A stretch of DNA of 41,831 bases from an uncultured Enterobacterales bacterium (GCA_946478305.1 CAMLBO010000036.1:1-41831), one strand, 5' to 3'. Positions 22,196 through 32,112 are shown, counted from the stretch's first letter. Notes: generated from the sequence alone by a model not told the origin. A program made the numbers and translations.

Positions 22196-24693
22196 AACGA
22201 CCATTAAAGAAATTATTCACGCGCCGTTTGACCACTGGCCTGCTCTTTGCTCTGGGCGCTCTGCCACTGATATCAACCAGCGCAGAGGAGCCTGCCAGCT
22301 CAACGCTTCCCCCTCAGACCGAGAGCCAGACGGCCGCACCGGACAGCAGCATGGGTAATTTGCCGCCTGCGCCCGCATGGTTACCGCCAACGCCGCCGGT
22401 CCCGGCAAATAACGCGCCACAGAACGATACCCATCAGCCCGCCGTGCCTGCCGGTGACGCCGCGCCGCAGGTTGATACCACACCCATAAATACCTCACCG
22501 GTCGTGACTGTGCCCGTTGCAGCCCCTGCTCCGACAATCCCGCTGGTACAACCGATCACCAGTACCGTGACCGTCGCCGAAATGGGCCAGCCGAATGGCC
22601 TGACGTTGAGCGGCGGCCAGTTGCAGTCCGGGATCATGTTTACCCTGCCAGGCGATCAGGTGATCACCAATGCCAAACTGTCGCTGGCGCTGAAAATCTC
22701 CCCAGCGCTAATTGCCCGTGATACCACGCTGGAGCTGATGCTCAACGGTCAGCCGCTGGGCAATTTACCGCTGAGCCAGAGCAGCAACGGTGGCGATATC
22801 TATGAGCTGGACGTTCCGGCCGCCATGGTGGTTTCCAGTAATAATCTGAGCTTTCGCGTTCATGACAGCAACACCATGACCTGTGAGAAAGATCAGTCGG
22901 ATAAATACTGGGTGACGGTGCTGCCCACCACCAGCATTGACCTGGAAGGCCAGCAACTGAACCTGGGCCGTAATCTCGGCAACTTTCCACGCCCGTTCTT
23001 TGACCCCCTGCAAATGCAGGAGTCGCAGGTCTCGATGGCATTCTCATCCTCCCTGCAACCGCAGGATGTCAGCGCCGCCGCGATGGTCGCCTCTTATCTC
23101 GGCATGTTATCGGATTATCGCGACATCGACTTCCCGGTGGTGTTGAACGATTTACCGGAAAAAAATGGCATTCTGTTTGGCAAGCCTGGCGATAAAGTGG
23201 GTTCGCTGACGCTGCCTGCCAGCAGCGGCCCATCGATTCAAATCATCGATAACCCGCTGAACCCAGTCTATAAACTGCTGCTGGTGATGGGCAATGACGA
23301 GAGCCAACTGCGTCAGGCCGCGTACCGGTTGATCAGCACCGCCATGCCCAACAACACCGATACTTTGACCGTGACACAGGAGACCATCCCGACCCGTAAA
23401 CCTTATGACGCCACGCGCTGGATCGACACCTCGCGCCGCGTCACGCTCGGCGAACTTGCAGCGAAAAATCAGGATTCGCTGACCAGTAACGGGATTTACC
23501 ACGACGGCATCCACGTGGCGTTTCGCGCGGCACCTGACCTGTTTATGTGGGATGGCCACACCATTCCAGTACGTATTAACTACCGCTTCCCGACTGAAAA
23601 CTGGATAGACGAAGACAGCTCGCAGCTGAATGTCTCGATTAACAGCACCTTCCTGCGCAACCTGACAGTCAATAAAGTCGGCCTGCTGGAAAATATCTGG
23701 CGCCGTCTCGGCGGCGACAGCCGTCAGGAAAGTTACACCATGCAGTTGGCCCCCTACCTGATTTATGGCGACAACCAACTGGAGTTTTACTTCGACATTA
23801 AACCGAAGAAAGATGCGCCGTGCAGCATTCTGACCAGCGATAACATTAAAAGCCGCATCGATCCCAATTCATATATTGATCTGAGCAGCAGCTACCATTT
23901 TGCCCAGTTGCCAAATCTCTCGTACTTCGTCGGGGCGTCATATCCGTTCTCCAAAATGGCCGACTTCTCCGACAGCCTGTTGCTGCTGCCCCAGGCCCCG
24001 ACAGCAGGTGAGATCCACACCCTGCTGAACATGGCCGCCCGTTCTGGCAATGCTACCGGCGTACCGGTCAGCCATGCGCAGGTGGTGTTTGGGCTTAACG
24101 GTAATGAAGGTGAAAACCCGCTGTTTGATCGCGATATTTTAGCCATTACCACGCTCGGTGATTCGGCCTTCAACCAGCAATTGCTGGAAGCGTCACCGTT
24201 CTCCATCAACATCAACTCTTTGGGCGTTAAAACACCGACTCAGCTACAACGCGCCCTCGATGCCCTGACCGGCGACTGGTACCGTCAGCCAGTTGATGCT
24301 GACCGCTATCTCTCCTCGACCGGAGCCTGGCGCGGATTTGTCAGCTACCGTTCACGCTGGTCTCCTGAGCATGCCGTGGTGGTGGCGGCCGGTACTGATG
24401 ATCAGCAGCTGCTGAAAATACATAACGACCTCAAGTCGTCCAAAATCAACGCCGGTATCCGTGGCGATCTGGCGATCATTACGGATGAAAACGGCATCCG
24501 CAGTTTTGCCGTTGGCAAGCAGTTCCCGACCGGCCAGATGCCGTGGTACATGATGGTGGTGTGGTACGCCAGCACGCACATTGTGATCCTGTCGCTGATC
24601 ACCCTTTTCGTTTCGCTGCTGATCGGCCTGAGCCTCTACGTTCTGTTGGCGAAACATGCCGCGAAACGCCTGGGTAAGAAGCCGAAAAAATGA
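22192..24693 (+). CDS. bcsB: Cellulose synthase regulatory subunit BcsB
   Basis: Periplasmic partner of BcsA, anchored by one C-terminal helix, which guides the nascent glucan and is needed for catalysis. 833 residues: signal peptide about 1-30, a Pro/Ala/Thr-rich linker to about 115 (longer than in E. coli), then alternating carbohydrate-binding and flavodoxin-like domains from GQPNGLTLSGGQLQSGI to near 750, and a transmembrane helix at about 785-820 (WYASTHIVILSLITLFVSLLIGLSLYVLL) with a basic tail. Cys in NTMTCEKD and APCSIL correspond to conserved positions. Translationally coupled to bcsA by the ATGA overlap. Confidence 0.95.
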   Translation: MKRPLKKLFTRRLTTGLLFALGALPLISTSAEEPASSTLPPQTESQTAAPDSSMGNLPPAPAWLPPTPPVPANNAPQNDTHQPAVPAGDAAPQVDTTPINTSPVVTVPVAAPAPTIPLVQPITSTVTVAEMGQPNGLTLSGGQLQSGIMFTLPGDQVITNAKLSLALKISPALIARDTTLELMLNGQPLGNLPLSQSSNGGDIYELDVPAAMVVSSNNLSFRVHDSNTMTCEKDQSDKYWVTVLPTTSIDLEGQQLNLGRNLGNFPRPFFDPLQMQESQVSMAFSSSLQPQDVSAAAMVASYLGMLSDYRDIDFPVVLNDLPEKNGILFGKPGDKVGSLTLPASSGPSIQIIDNPLNPVYKLLLVMGNDESQLRQAAYRLISTAMPNNTDTLTVTQETIPTRKPYDATRWIDTSRRVTLGELAAKNQDSLTSNGIYHDGIHVAFRAAPDLFMWDGHTIPVRINYRFPTENWIDEDSSQLNVSINSTFLRNLTVNKVGLLENIWRRLGGDSRQESYTMQLAPYLIYGDNQLEFYFDIKPKKDAPCSILTSDNIKSRIDPNSYIDLSSSYHFAQLPNLSYFVGASYPFSKMADFSDSLLLLPQAPTAGEIHTLLNMAARSGNATGVPVSHAQVVFGLNGNEGENPLFDRDILAITTLGDSAFNQQLLEASPFSININSLGVKTPTQLQRALDALTGDWYRQPVDADRYLSSTGAWRGFVSYRSRWSPEHAVVVAAGTDDQQLLKIHNDLKSSKINAGIRGDLAIITDENGIRSFAVGKQFPTGQMPWYMMVVWYASTHIVILSLITLFVSLLIGLSLYVLLAKHAAKRLGKKPKK

Positions 24694-24747
24694 ATATAAC
24701 AACAATAATGATGATGACCCCTGACTCGGCGATCACCGGAGTTGAAA

Positions 24748-27700
24748 ATGAAAAAACATAAGCTGTCACTGGCCGTGGTCAGGGCCATTTATCTGGTAGG
24801 GATCGCCGGAATGGGAAGCTTCAGCGCCCTGGGCTACGCGGCTGATGAGGCCAACCCTGCCCTGAAAGCGTTGTTCGATCAGGCCGCTTACTGGCATGAC
24901 CGCGCCCATGACGACCTGGCAAAAGATGCGTTAAAAAAAGTGTTACTGGTTGACCCTGACAATGCCCAGGCGCTCTACCTGATGTCACTTTATTCCATGC
25001 AGGGTGGGGATAAGAACGCGGCTAACCAGTGGAAAGAGAAGCTGGCTGCGGCCTCACCGCAGGATCCACGCCTGGCGTCACTGAACAGCGCCAAAGCCAT
25101 GCAGTCTATTCCGCCCGCCCAATTGGCGACGGCCCGGCAGATGGCCGCACAGGGCAACATCAGCGGGGCCCTTTCGACCTACCGCGCCATTTTCAACGGT
25201 AATCAGCCACCCGACAGTCTGGCAACCGAGTATTACCTGACCATGGCCGCGGATAAATCCCTGCAACCGCAGGCGATTGAAGGGCTGCAGCAACGCGTGG
25301 CGCAGCGCCCGGACGATACGGCGGCAAAATTGGCGCTGGGCAAAGTGCTGACCTATCAGGAATCAACCCGGCGCGACGGCATTAATCTGCTCAACAGTAT
25401 GGCCACCAGCAGCCCGGAAGCGGACCGCTCGCTGCGTCAGGCGCTGTTATGGATGGCACCGAAAGAGAACGATCGTGAACTCTATCAGGGCTATCAGGCG
25501 CGTCACCCGAATGACACCGGAGTGATGGCCTATTTCCAGAAAAATATCGGTGGGGCAGCCAAGGGACAGGGCTTTAGTGCACTCAACAGCGGGGATGTCG
25601 CCGACGCCAAAACCCAGTTCCAGACCGTGCTGGCGGGTAATCCGAACGATCCTGACGCCCTGGCCGGTTTGGGGTATATCGCCCAGCGCAGCGGCGATTT
25701 TGCCGCCGCCGCCGATTATCTCAACCGCGCGGCGCAGCAAGGCGGAGCCAACAGCGCACAGCTCGCCGCGCAGGCGCAGGAGTCCGCGTTCTACGCTCAG
25801 CTGGCGAAAGCTAAAGCCGATGCCGGTTCAGGCAGCTATGACAGCGCGTTGGCGACCGTTACGCCGTTGACCCAGGCTGCAGGCGAAAAAGGTCTCTCCG
25901 CCAGCTTGCTGCGTGCGGACATTTTACGGCGTAAAGGCGATCTGGCCGGTGCCGAACAGCAATACAGCGCACTGGGCGATAACCCTGATGCCCGTGCGGG
26001 CCTCTATTACGTACTGCGCCAGCAGAATAAACCGGAGGCAAATCAGGTTCTGCAAACGCTGCCTGTGGCGCTGCGCAATAAACTGCAACCCCCTGCCGTG
26101 GCCGATGTCATTGAACCGATGCGTCGTCAGGCGGCTCAGGCGGTGGCGAACAATGATCCACAGCGTGCCTTGTCTATTTTACAGCAGGCGCAGCAACGTC
26201 AGCCAGGCAACGTCTGGGTGAAACTGGATATGGCACGTATTCTGCAACAGCAGGGGCAGACCGCACAGGCACAGTCGCTGATGGCCTCTTCCGGGCGCCA
26301 GGGTGCAGGAGCCACTGACCTCTACGCCGCCGCGCTGTTTGCAGCCGAAACCAAAAACTGGTCTACCGCCAGCACCCTGTTGTCACGTATTCCACGCAGC
26401 AGTCAGACCGCAGCCATGCGTGAACTTGCGCAACGCGCCAACTTCAATCAACAGATGGCGACGGCCGAAGCCTATCAGCAGCAGGGCAACAGCGCTGCCG
26501 CTGCCAATACGCTGCGGGCATTGGCACAGGATCCGCCTTCCGCACCCGCTGACGTCGGTGCGCTGGCGAAGAACCTCGCCGCGACCGGACAGATACCGCT
26601 GGCCGTGCAGCTGGTTCGCCAGAATATGCAAAAAGGCGTCCACGGCAATGCCGGTGATTATGCCGATCAAGTCACGGTACTTAATCAGGCAGGTCTCAGC
26701 AATGAGGCACAGGCTTTCCTGCAAAATCCGCAGATTCAGTCCAGCACTACGCCGACTCAGTTGGCAGATATGCGTAATGGCTTTGTAATTAATCAAGCCG
26801 ATCAGCTACGCGAACAGGGTCAGTATGCAGCCGCCTATGACAAGCTGGTTGTGGCGTTGCAGGCGGAGCCGCAAAACCGAGACCTGATGCTGGCGATGGC
26901 CCGCCTCTATCAGTCCGGCAAAATGAACAAGCAGGCCGGTCAGGTTTATGACTACCTGATGAGTAACGATACCCCGAGGCAGGATGCCCGCGTCGGGGCG
27001 ATAAACGTGGCTCTGGCCGAAGGGGACAACCAGAAAGCGCACCAACTGATGAACGGCCTGACCGGGCCGCGCACGCCTGACCGCCTGTTGCTGGCCGCCC
27101 GCGTAGCGGAAGCTGAAGGGGATCACCAGCAGGCGCTGGCGCTGCTGCGTTCGGCAAAAGGTAAGATGATTGGGCTGGAAGGTGCAGACGGCGGCTCGTC
27201 ACAAATCGCCGGTTTGCAACTGACAGACAACCCGTTTATCAACCGTTCCACGCAGGGCACCCGCAGCACGACCCAGTCGGTGTATGGCACAGTGATGCCG
27301 TGGCAGCAGTCGGACCAGGTCTCCTCGACCAGCACCGCCCCGCTGCCGGGTGCGGCACCGACCGCCGTGGTTCAGCGTAATGCCACCGAGAAACAGATTG
27401 ATGACATGCTCGATACCCTGCAGGAAAAAACCTCGACCTGGGTGCAGGGCGATCTGTCGGTGCGCGGACGCGATGGCGAAAGCGGCCTGAGCCAATTGAC
27501 CGAAGCCAAAGCGCCGATGACCTTCTCGTTCGTGCCCTTTGACTCCTCGCGCGTGACGCTTGGCGTGACACCGATCACACTCGACGCCGGTACCAGCAGC
27601 GGCGATGCCAACAACCGTTTCGGTACCGGAGCGCTGCACGGCGTCCTGAGCCCGTCGGCACAGGCGTTGGCCAATACCTCCAGCACCCCGCCGTCAGCCT

Positions 27701-28581
27701 CGCAATATATCGCCGAACAATCCTCCGGTTCGCAGAGTGAATCCGGCGTGGAGCTGAGTGCGGCACTGAGCGGCGATAACTACAAAGTCGACGTGGGTTC
27801 AACGCCACTCGGACAGGATTTAACCTCGCTGCTCGGCGGCGCGCAGTGGGCACCCAAGCTGGGTGATTTCACCACCCTGACGGTCACCGCGGAACGCCGC
27901 GCTGTGACTGACAGCGTACTGGCTTACGTCGGCGCTAAAGATGCCTATACCGGCGACAAGTGGGGCCAGGTGACCAAAAACGGCGGCAGTGCCGTGCTCT
28001 CTTATGACAACGGCGACGCCGGTTTCTACGCGGGCGGCGGTTACTACAGCTACCTTGGCGACCACGTCACCTCGAACAAAGCGGTCAATGCTAACGCCGG
28101 GTTGTATATCCGCCCGTATCGCTATGACGATCGCGAACTCAAAACCGGTATTAACGTCGGTTACATGAACTACGACAAAAACCTCAGCTACTTCAGCTAC
28201 GGTCAGGGCGGTTACTTCAGCCCGCAAAACTACGTCAGCGTGTCGTTCCCGGTGGAATATACCCAGAAGTATGACGACTGGGATCTCAAACTTAACGGCT
28301 CGGTGGGTTATCAGTCCTATACCCAGGATAAGAGCGCTTACTTCCCGGAAGATCCTGATCTACAAGCCCAACTGGAAGATAAAGTGGCAAACAATACCGC
28401 GCAGGAAGCCTATTATCCCGGCGGTTCCAAAAATGGCATCGGCTGGAATGCGGGCGTCGGCGGCAACTATCATCTGAACAAGAACATGCAGATTGGCGGA
28501 CAAGTGGGCTATGACACCTTTGGCGACTACAATGAAAGTAAGGCTCAGGTCTACTTCCGTTATCTGATGGGCGACAACTGA
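24748..28581 (+). CDS. bcsC: Cellulose export porin with TPR repeats, BcsC
   Basis: Outer membrane exporter of 1,277 residues. A signal peptide (about 1-31, ending GYA-A) is followed by a long alpha-helical periplasmic part of tetratricopeptide repeats up to about residue 900 (for example ALAGLGYIAQRSGDFAAAADYLNRA). A linker rich in Ser/Thr/Pro follows, and then the C-terminal BcsC beta-barrel from about 955 (ESGVELSAALSGDNYKVDVGSTP), ending in QVYFRYLMGDN. The length is slightly above E. coli BcsC (about 1,157 aa). A TTG two codons upstream is open, but GGAG lies six bases before the ATG at 24748. The gap to bcsB is 54 bases. Confidence 0.95.
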   Translation: MKKHKLSLAVVRAIYLVGIAGMGSFSALGYAADEANPALKALFDQAAYWHDRAHDDLAKDALKKVLLVDPDNAQALYLMSLYSMQGGDKNAANQWKEKLAAASPQDPRLASLNSAKAMQSIPPAQLATARQMAAQGNISGALSTYRAIFNGNQPPDSLATEYYLTMAADKSLQPQAIEGLQQRVAQRPDDTAAKLALGKVLTYQESTRRDGINLLNSMATSSPEADRSLRQALLWMAPKENDRELYQGYQARHPNDTGVMAYFQKNIGGAAKGQGFSALNSGDVADAKTQFQTVLAGNPNDPDALAGLGYIAQRSGDFAAAADYLNRAAQQGGANSAQLAAQAQESAFYAQLAKAKADAGSGSYDSALATVTPLTQAAGEKGLSASLLRADILRRKGDLAGAEQQYSALGDNPDARAGLYYVLRQQNKPEANQVLQTLPVALRNKLQPPAVADVIEPMRRQAAQAVANNDPQRALSILQQAQQRQPGNVWVKLDMARILQQQGQTAQAQSLMASSGRQGAGATDLYAAALFAAETKNWSTASTLLSRIPRSSQTAAMRELAQRANFNQQMATAEAYQQQGNSAAAANTLRALAQDPPSAPADVGALAKNLAATGQIPLAVQLVRQNMQKGVHGNAGDYADQVTVLNQAGLSNEAQAFLQNPQIQSSTTPTQLADMRNGFVINQADQLREQGQYAAAYDKLVVALQAEPQNRDLMLAMARLYQSGKMNKQAGQVYDYLMSNDTPRQDARVGAINVALAEGDNQKAHQLMNGLTGPRTPDRLLLAARVAEAEGDHQQALALLRSAKGKMIGLEGADGGSSQIAGLQLTDNPFINRSTQGTRSTTQSVYGTVMPWQQSDQVSSTSTAPLPGAAPTAVVQRNATEKQIDDMLDTLQEKTSTWVQGDLSVRGRDGESGLSQLTEAKAPMTFSFVPFDSSRVTLGVTPITLDAGTSSGDANNRFGTGALHGVLSPSAQALANTSSTPPSASQYIAEQSSGSQSESGVELSAALSGDNYKVDVGSTPLGQDLTSLLGGAQWAPKLGDFTTLTVTAERRAVTDSVLAYVGAKDAYTGDKWGQVTKNGGSAVLSYDNGDAGFYAGGGYYSYLGDHVTSNKAVNANAGLYIRPYRYDDRELKTGINVGYMNYDKNLSYFSYGQGGYFSPQNYVSVSFPVEYTQKYDDWDLKLNGSVGYQSYTQDKSAYFPEDPDLQAQLEDKVANNTAQEAYYPGGSKNGIGWNAGVGGNYHLNKNMQIGGQVGYDTFGDYNESKAQVYFRYLMGDN

Positions 28582-28598
28582 TCCTGGTGGAAAAAACC

Positions 28599-29078
28599 AT
28601 GCAAGAACAAGAGTATGCGCAGGTTGAGCAACAATATTATCGCCACCGTCATCAGGTTTCCGGCTGGCAAAGTCTGGTCCAGGTGCTGTTTTCCGGTATC
28701 CTTTCATCTGCCGACGACGAAGATGGCCGCCGATTTCTGGTCCTGATGGGCGGTAATCTGGCGCGCCAGCATCCGTTACCCGCTTCGGCCACCCTCGGCG
28801 AGCTGGAGGACAATCTGAATCAGCTCCTCAGCCATTTCGACTGGGGCGTGGTAAAAATTGAAGCTACCCAGCAGCAACTAACGCTGGTACATATTGCCTG
28901 GCCTGCCGCGCCGCAGGGGCAGGCACATGAACTGTGGACCCTCGCGCTTATCGCCTTACTTGAAGGGGCTTATGCCGAATGGCTGCTGGCGCAGGGCGGG
29001 CAATCTTATGTTCCGCTACGCTGGCAGGAAAGCACCCGAGAAGGTGCCCTGGTCTTTCGTTATCAAAATGGATTGTAA
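28599..29078 (+). CDS. bcsD: Cellulose synthase subunit BcsD
   Basis: A soluble 159-residue protein of the BcsD family (Komagataeibacter BcsD is 156 aa). In acetic acid bacteria BcsD forms octamers that help align glucan chains and export them as ordered fibrils. Features: an N-terminal Gln/Tyr-rich helix (EYAQVEQQYYRHR), DDEDGRRFLVLMGGNLARQHPLP, and a helical segment HELWTLALIALLEGAYAEWLLAQGG. E. coli has no bcsD, so its presence marks a type I operon. The start is the ATG with GGTGGA upstream; a GTG four codons earlier lacks a ribosome site. It lies 17 bases after bcsC and nine before bcsZ. Confidence 0.93.
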   Translation: MQEQEYAQVEQQYYRHRHQVSGWQSLVQVLFSGILSSADDEDGRRFLVLMGGNLARQHPLPASATLGELEDNLNQLLSHFDWGVVKIEATQQQLTLVHIAWPAAPQGQAHELWTLALIALLEGAYAEWLLAQGGQSYVPLRWQESTREGALVFRYQNGL

Positions 29079-29087
29079 GGATTTTCT

Positions 29088-30101
29088 ATGTGGTCATTTC
29101 GGGCCCGCAGCCTTGCGCTGTGGTTCAGTCTTGCATTATCGCTTTTCTCTGCGGCCGTGATGGCTCAGAACACCGGCTGGTCAGACTATAAAAGTCGTTT
29201 TCTCATGCCGGATGGACGGATTATCGACACGGCCAACAAAAACGTCAGCCACACCGAAGGTCAGGGGTTCAGTATGCTGCTGGCGGTGTTCAATAACGAT
29301 CAGAAAACCTTCGACAAGCTGTGGCAATGGGCCAACAACACCCTTTACCGCAAAGATGTCGGACTCTATTCGTGGCGCTATGACCCAAGCAATACCTCAA
29401 AAGTGGCGGATAAAAATAACGCCTCCGATGGCGATACGCTGATGGCGTGGGCACTGTTGTTGGCCGGTGACCAGTGGCATGACCCGCGTTATACGCAGGC
29501 TTCAGACAAGCTGCAGGCAGCACTGCTCAAACATACGGTGATCGACTACGCGGGTTATAAAGTCATGCTGCCCGGCATCTCCGGGTTTAATCAGACCAGT
29601 TCGGTGACGCTCAACCCTTCCTATTTCCTCTTCCCGGCATGGAAAGCATTTTATCAACACAGCCATCTGAAAGTGTGGAAAGAGCTGGATGAGAGCGGCA
29701 CGGCTTTGCTCGGAAAAATGACCTTTGGCGACCTGCGCCTGCCGACTGACTGGGTTGATCTGAGCGCCGACGGCACCCTGAAACCCGCCAGCCGCTGGCC
29801 GCCACGCTTTAGTTACGATGCAGTGCGTATTCCGCTCTATCTCGGCTGGGCGCATTCCGGCAGCCCGAATCTGGCCCCGTTCATCCAGCTGTGGCAGAAA
29901 ACACCGCGCGAGGCGACGCCGGCCTGGGTCGACGTCATGACCGGCACCAAAGCGCCGTACAATATGTCGCCGGGCCTGCTGGCCATTCGTGATTTCACCA
30001 TGGACAACCGCAGCGCCATCAGCCCGAATCTTACCCCGAAAGATGATTACTATTCGTCATGCCTGCAACTGCTGACCTGGTGGGCCAGTCAGGGGAAATA
30101 G
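29088..30101 (+). CDS. bcsZ: Periplasmic endo-1,4-beta-glucanase BcsZ (GH8)
   Basis: A glycoside hydrolase family 8 cellulase of 337 residues (E. coli BcsZ 368) that trims misaligned glucan during secretion. The signal peptide is residues 1-26 (cleavage after VMA). The general acid is Glu57 in HTEGQGFSMLLAVF; the family signature ASDGDTLMAWAL near 120 and the RFSYDAVRIPLYL segment near 245, which carries the other catalytic Asp, are present. It closes the operon: a strong terminator follows 33 bases after the stop. AAGGA lies eight bases before the ATG. In E. coli bcsZ sits between bcsB and bcsC; here it is last. Confidence 0.96.
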   Translation: MWSFRARSLALWFSLALSLFSAAVMAQNTGWSDYKSRFLMPDGRIIDTANKNVSHTEGQGFSMLLAVFNNDQKTFDKLWQWANNTLYRKDVGLYSWRYDPSNTSKVADKNNASDGDTLMAWALLLAGDQWHDPRYTQASDKLQAALLKHTVIDYAGYKVMLPGISGFNQTSSVTLNPSYFLFPAWKAFYQHSHLKVWKELDESGTALLGKMTFGDLRLPTDWVDLSADGTLKPASRWPPRFSYDAVRIPLYLGWAHSGSPNLAPFIQLWQKTPREATPAWVDVMTGTKAPYNMSPGLLAIRDFTMDNRSAISPNLTPKDDYYSSCLQLLTWWASQGK

Positions 30102-30134
30102 TGGCTCACGCAAACCCAACCCAATAAATGAGGA

Positions 30135-30163
30135 AACGGCGTCTGATGAGGATGCCGTTTTTT
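30135..30163 (+). terminator. Terminator of the bcs operon
   Basis: AACGGCGTC (30135-30143), a 7-base loop, GATGCCGTT (30151-30159), then TTTT. A nine-pair stem with one G-T wobble, followed by a T-run; it ends transcription after bcsZ. Confidence 0.9.
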
Positions 30164-30181
30164 ATTGATCACAAACACAGA

Positions 30182-30308
30182 TATACCTAAATCATTCGCG
30201 TTGTATCAAGGCGGCAAGTGAGCAAGTCCCCAGGAGCTTACTCCAGTAAGTGACTGGGGCGCGCGAGCGCAGCCAACGCCGAGACAACGTGAAGGATGAC
30301 GGTAAATT
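30182..30308. repeat. ERIC element, copy 2
   Basis: Begins TATACC, carries the ERIC core CAGTAAGTGACTGGGGCG, and can be aligned along its length with copy 1 at 10438. The canonical right end (GGGTATA) has decayed to GGTAAAT and touches the stop codon of the porin gene on the other strand (30307-30309). It fills most of the gap between the bcs terminator and the porin. Confidence 0.85.
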
Positions 30309-31698
30309 AGAAGAAGTATTTAAAGCGCGCCCGTACCCCATATCGGGTGTCATCGTTGTTCTGACTGATACCCTCTGCGGTATCCAGCATGGAAGCATAA
30401 GCACCAAGATAGAGATTGAAGTTTGGCATATTCATGATGTCAGGGATGAGATAGGAGGTGTGTATAGTATGGACGCTATATTTACCGGCCCCGTCAAAAG
30501 CATAGTCCCCGTTGTCATTGCGCATAAAGTGACTGTTGTTGAACTGATCAATCTTGTTATGTGCATAGATATAGCCCAGCTCAAGACGGTGCCAGAGCGC
30601 GTTGGCGCCGATTGAGAAATCTTTTTCATCTTGCGCATCAAGATAGGCAGTACTGAAGTTGGCGACCACGCCATTTTCAGGATCGGCCTTCTGCCCGTTC
30701 CAGGTCATGGTCATGCCATAACCATTGCGTTTGGACTGATCGACTGTCACACCCTGCGCATTTTCATATCCATAGGCGTTGTTGACCACGTTGCTTTCCA
30801 TCGCCACTGCGGCCGAGAAGACATCCCCTTTCCACGCCACAATCGGGCGCAAATAAACCACGTTTTTGTCGTTAGTCAGATGATTACCGTGGTAATCCTT
30901 ATCGGCAAACAGTGTGGTTCCGTCTTCCACCAACGTGTTCAGTTCGAAGTACCAGTTATCGATATTCTTGCTAAGATTGAAGTTACCGCCGCTGTTGCTG
31001 CGCCCGCGCCCCTCTTTCATCATGTAGATATAGCCATAACCATCGGAGTAGAGATCGTTGGCCGTATTACCGGAATATTCAACAAAGGTATCCTGGTTGA
31101 GCGGGAACATATCGTAGGCTTCAAAACGCCCGACTTTTGCCTGCCAGTTGTTCTCCTCGCCGAAGAAAAAAGCCGCGTCATCGACATTCATGCTGCCATG
31201 CAGGTCAGCCAGCGGCTGCACCGTGAAGCCGGAGAACTGACCATTGTCATTGCGCCGGTAACCATCCAACCCTATTAACAGGCGACCGTTAATATCCCAT
31301 CGCTCTTTGTTGCCCGGCTTCCAATTCTTATTATCGCTGGTTCTGGCCGACGTTAATTGCCCGCTGCGGCTCGCACCATCCATATTAAATTCGACATCAC
31401 CGTAGAGTTTTAGATTATCGAAACCGTTAAGGTTGAGAGTTTTCTTGTTAGCCGGTTCTTTTTGTTTAATATCGGCGGCGGCTAACTGAGACTCCTGCGT
31501 TTGTTTAAGCGTTTGGTCCTCGTTCTTTAACTGCTGGATCTGCTTCTCGGCGTTGTCTGCCCGTGCTTCAGCCTGCTGAAGTCGTTGCTCAAGCTGCGCC
31601 AGGCGGGCTTCCAGGCTGGAGGGCGATGAGGTCGATGCATAGCCATTACCTGAAACCACAGCCCCTACCATCAAAGCTATTACAGTTAATTTTTTCAT
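30307..31698 (-). CDS. Outer membrane carbohydrate porin (RafY-like)
   Basis: A 463-residue outer membrane porin. The signal peptide is about residues 1-21 (ending GYA-S). Residues 27-75 form a coiled coil (SLEARLAQLEQRLQQAEARADNAEKQIQQL), as in ScrY- and RafY-like sugar porins, where it projects into the periplasm. A beta-barrel follows with alternating aromatic strands, ending VRARFKYFF with the C-terminal Phe needed for insertion. LYGDVEFNMDG opens the barrel and FTVQPLADLHGS, KVGRFEAYDMFPLNQDTF are family-like stretches. The substrate is not readable; no sugar operon is adjacent, so it is probably a general sugar or oligosaccharide pore. GGGACATC precedes the ATG. Its stop codon abuts the ERIC repeat. 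Confidence 0.8.
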   Translation of the reverse strand: MKKLTVIALMVGAVVSGNGYASTSSPSSLEARLAQLEQRLQQAEARADNAEKQIQQLKNEDQTLKQTQESQLAAADIKQKEPANKKTLNLNGFDNLKLYGDVEFNMDGASRSGQLTSARTSDNKNWKPGNKERWDINGRLLIGLDGYRRNDNGQFSGFTVQPLADLHGSMNVDDAAFFFGEENNWQAKVGRFEAYDMFPLNQDTFVEYSGNTANDLYSDGYGYIYMMKEGRGRSNSGGNFNLSKNIDNWYFELNTLVEDGTTLFADKDYHGNHLTNDKNVVYLRPIVAWKGDVFSAAVAMESNVVNNAYGYENAQGVTVDQSKRNGYGMTMTWNGQKADPENGVVANFSTAYLDAQDEKDFSIGANALWHRLELGYIYAHNKIDQFNNSHFMRNDNGDYAFDGAGKYSVHTIHTSYLIPDIMNMPNFNLYLGAYASMLDTAEGISQNNDDTRYGVRARFKYFF

Positions 31699-32112
31699 GA
31701 TGTCCCTTTCATTGGTTATTTGACAAAATAACGTAACCTAAATAATAAATAACATAACTTTATAGAATTATTTTATTACCAGAGTGCAAGCAGTGGGAAT
31801 GTAGACGGCAGCAATAATAACTGTCAAAAGAGTTTAACAATAAACGTGAGGCAGATCGGCCTCTTATTTAATTGCATTTATTACTAATTTTAATTTCTTA
31901 TATTAAAATATAAATCATATGAAATAATGATGAGTTCGCATTAATGCATTTTGTATATTGATACTGTACGTAGCTTTATGCGCGAACCTCTCCGGCCTCA
32001 TAGGGTGCGTCACATCGCATTTCCAATGTCGTTTTTGCAAAGTTTCTGGTCAATATGAGATTAGCCTCGCATAATTTCTTTCTAATACAATTACCTATAA
32101 TAAGAAGATGCC
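31699..32112. other. AT-rich divergent intergenic region, no gene seen
   Basis: 414 bases between the divergent porin and nucleotidase genes. It is AT-rich, especially 31730-31970, and must hold both promoters. I find no convincing -35/-10 pair, PHO box or CRP site, and no open frame with a ribosome site. Confidence 0.6.

Noticed and set aside
26789-27639. Long minus-strand open frames inside bcsC
   Set aside because: They are antisense shadows of a GC-rich, Ala/Gln-rich coding sequence; compositions are Arg/Ala/Pro-rich and no ribosome sites are present.
31838-31860. Possible PHO box upstream of the 5'-nucleotidase (CTGTCA near 31820)
   Set aside because: Only one half-site-like hexamer is visible; the second repeat at the right spacing is missing.
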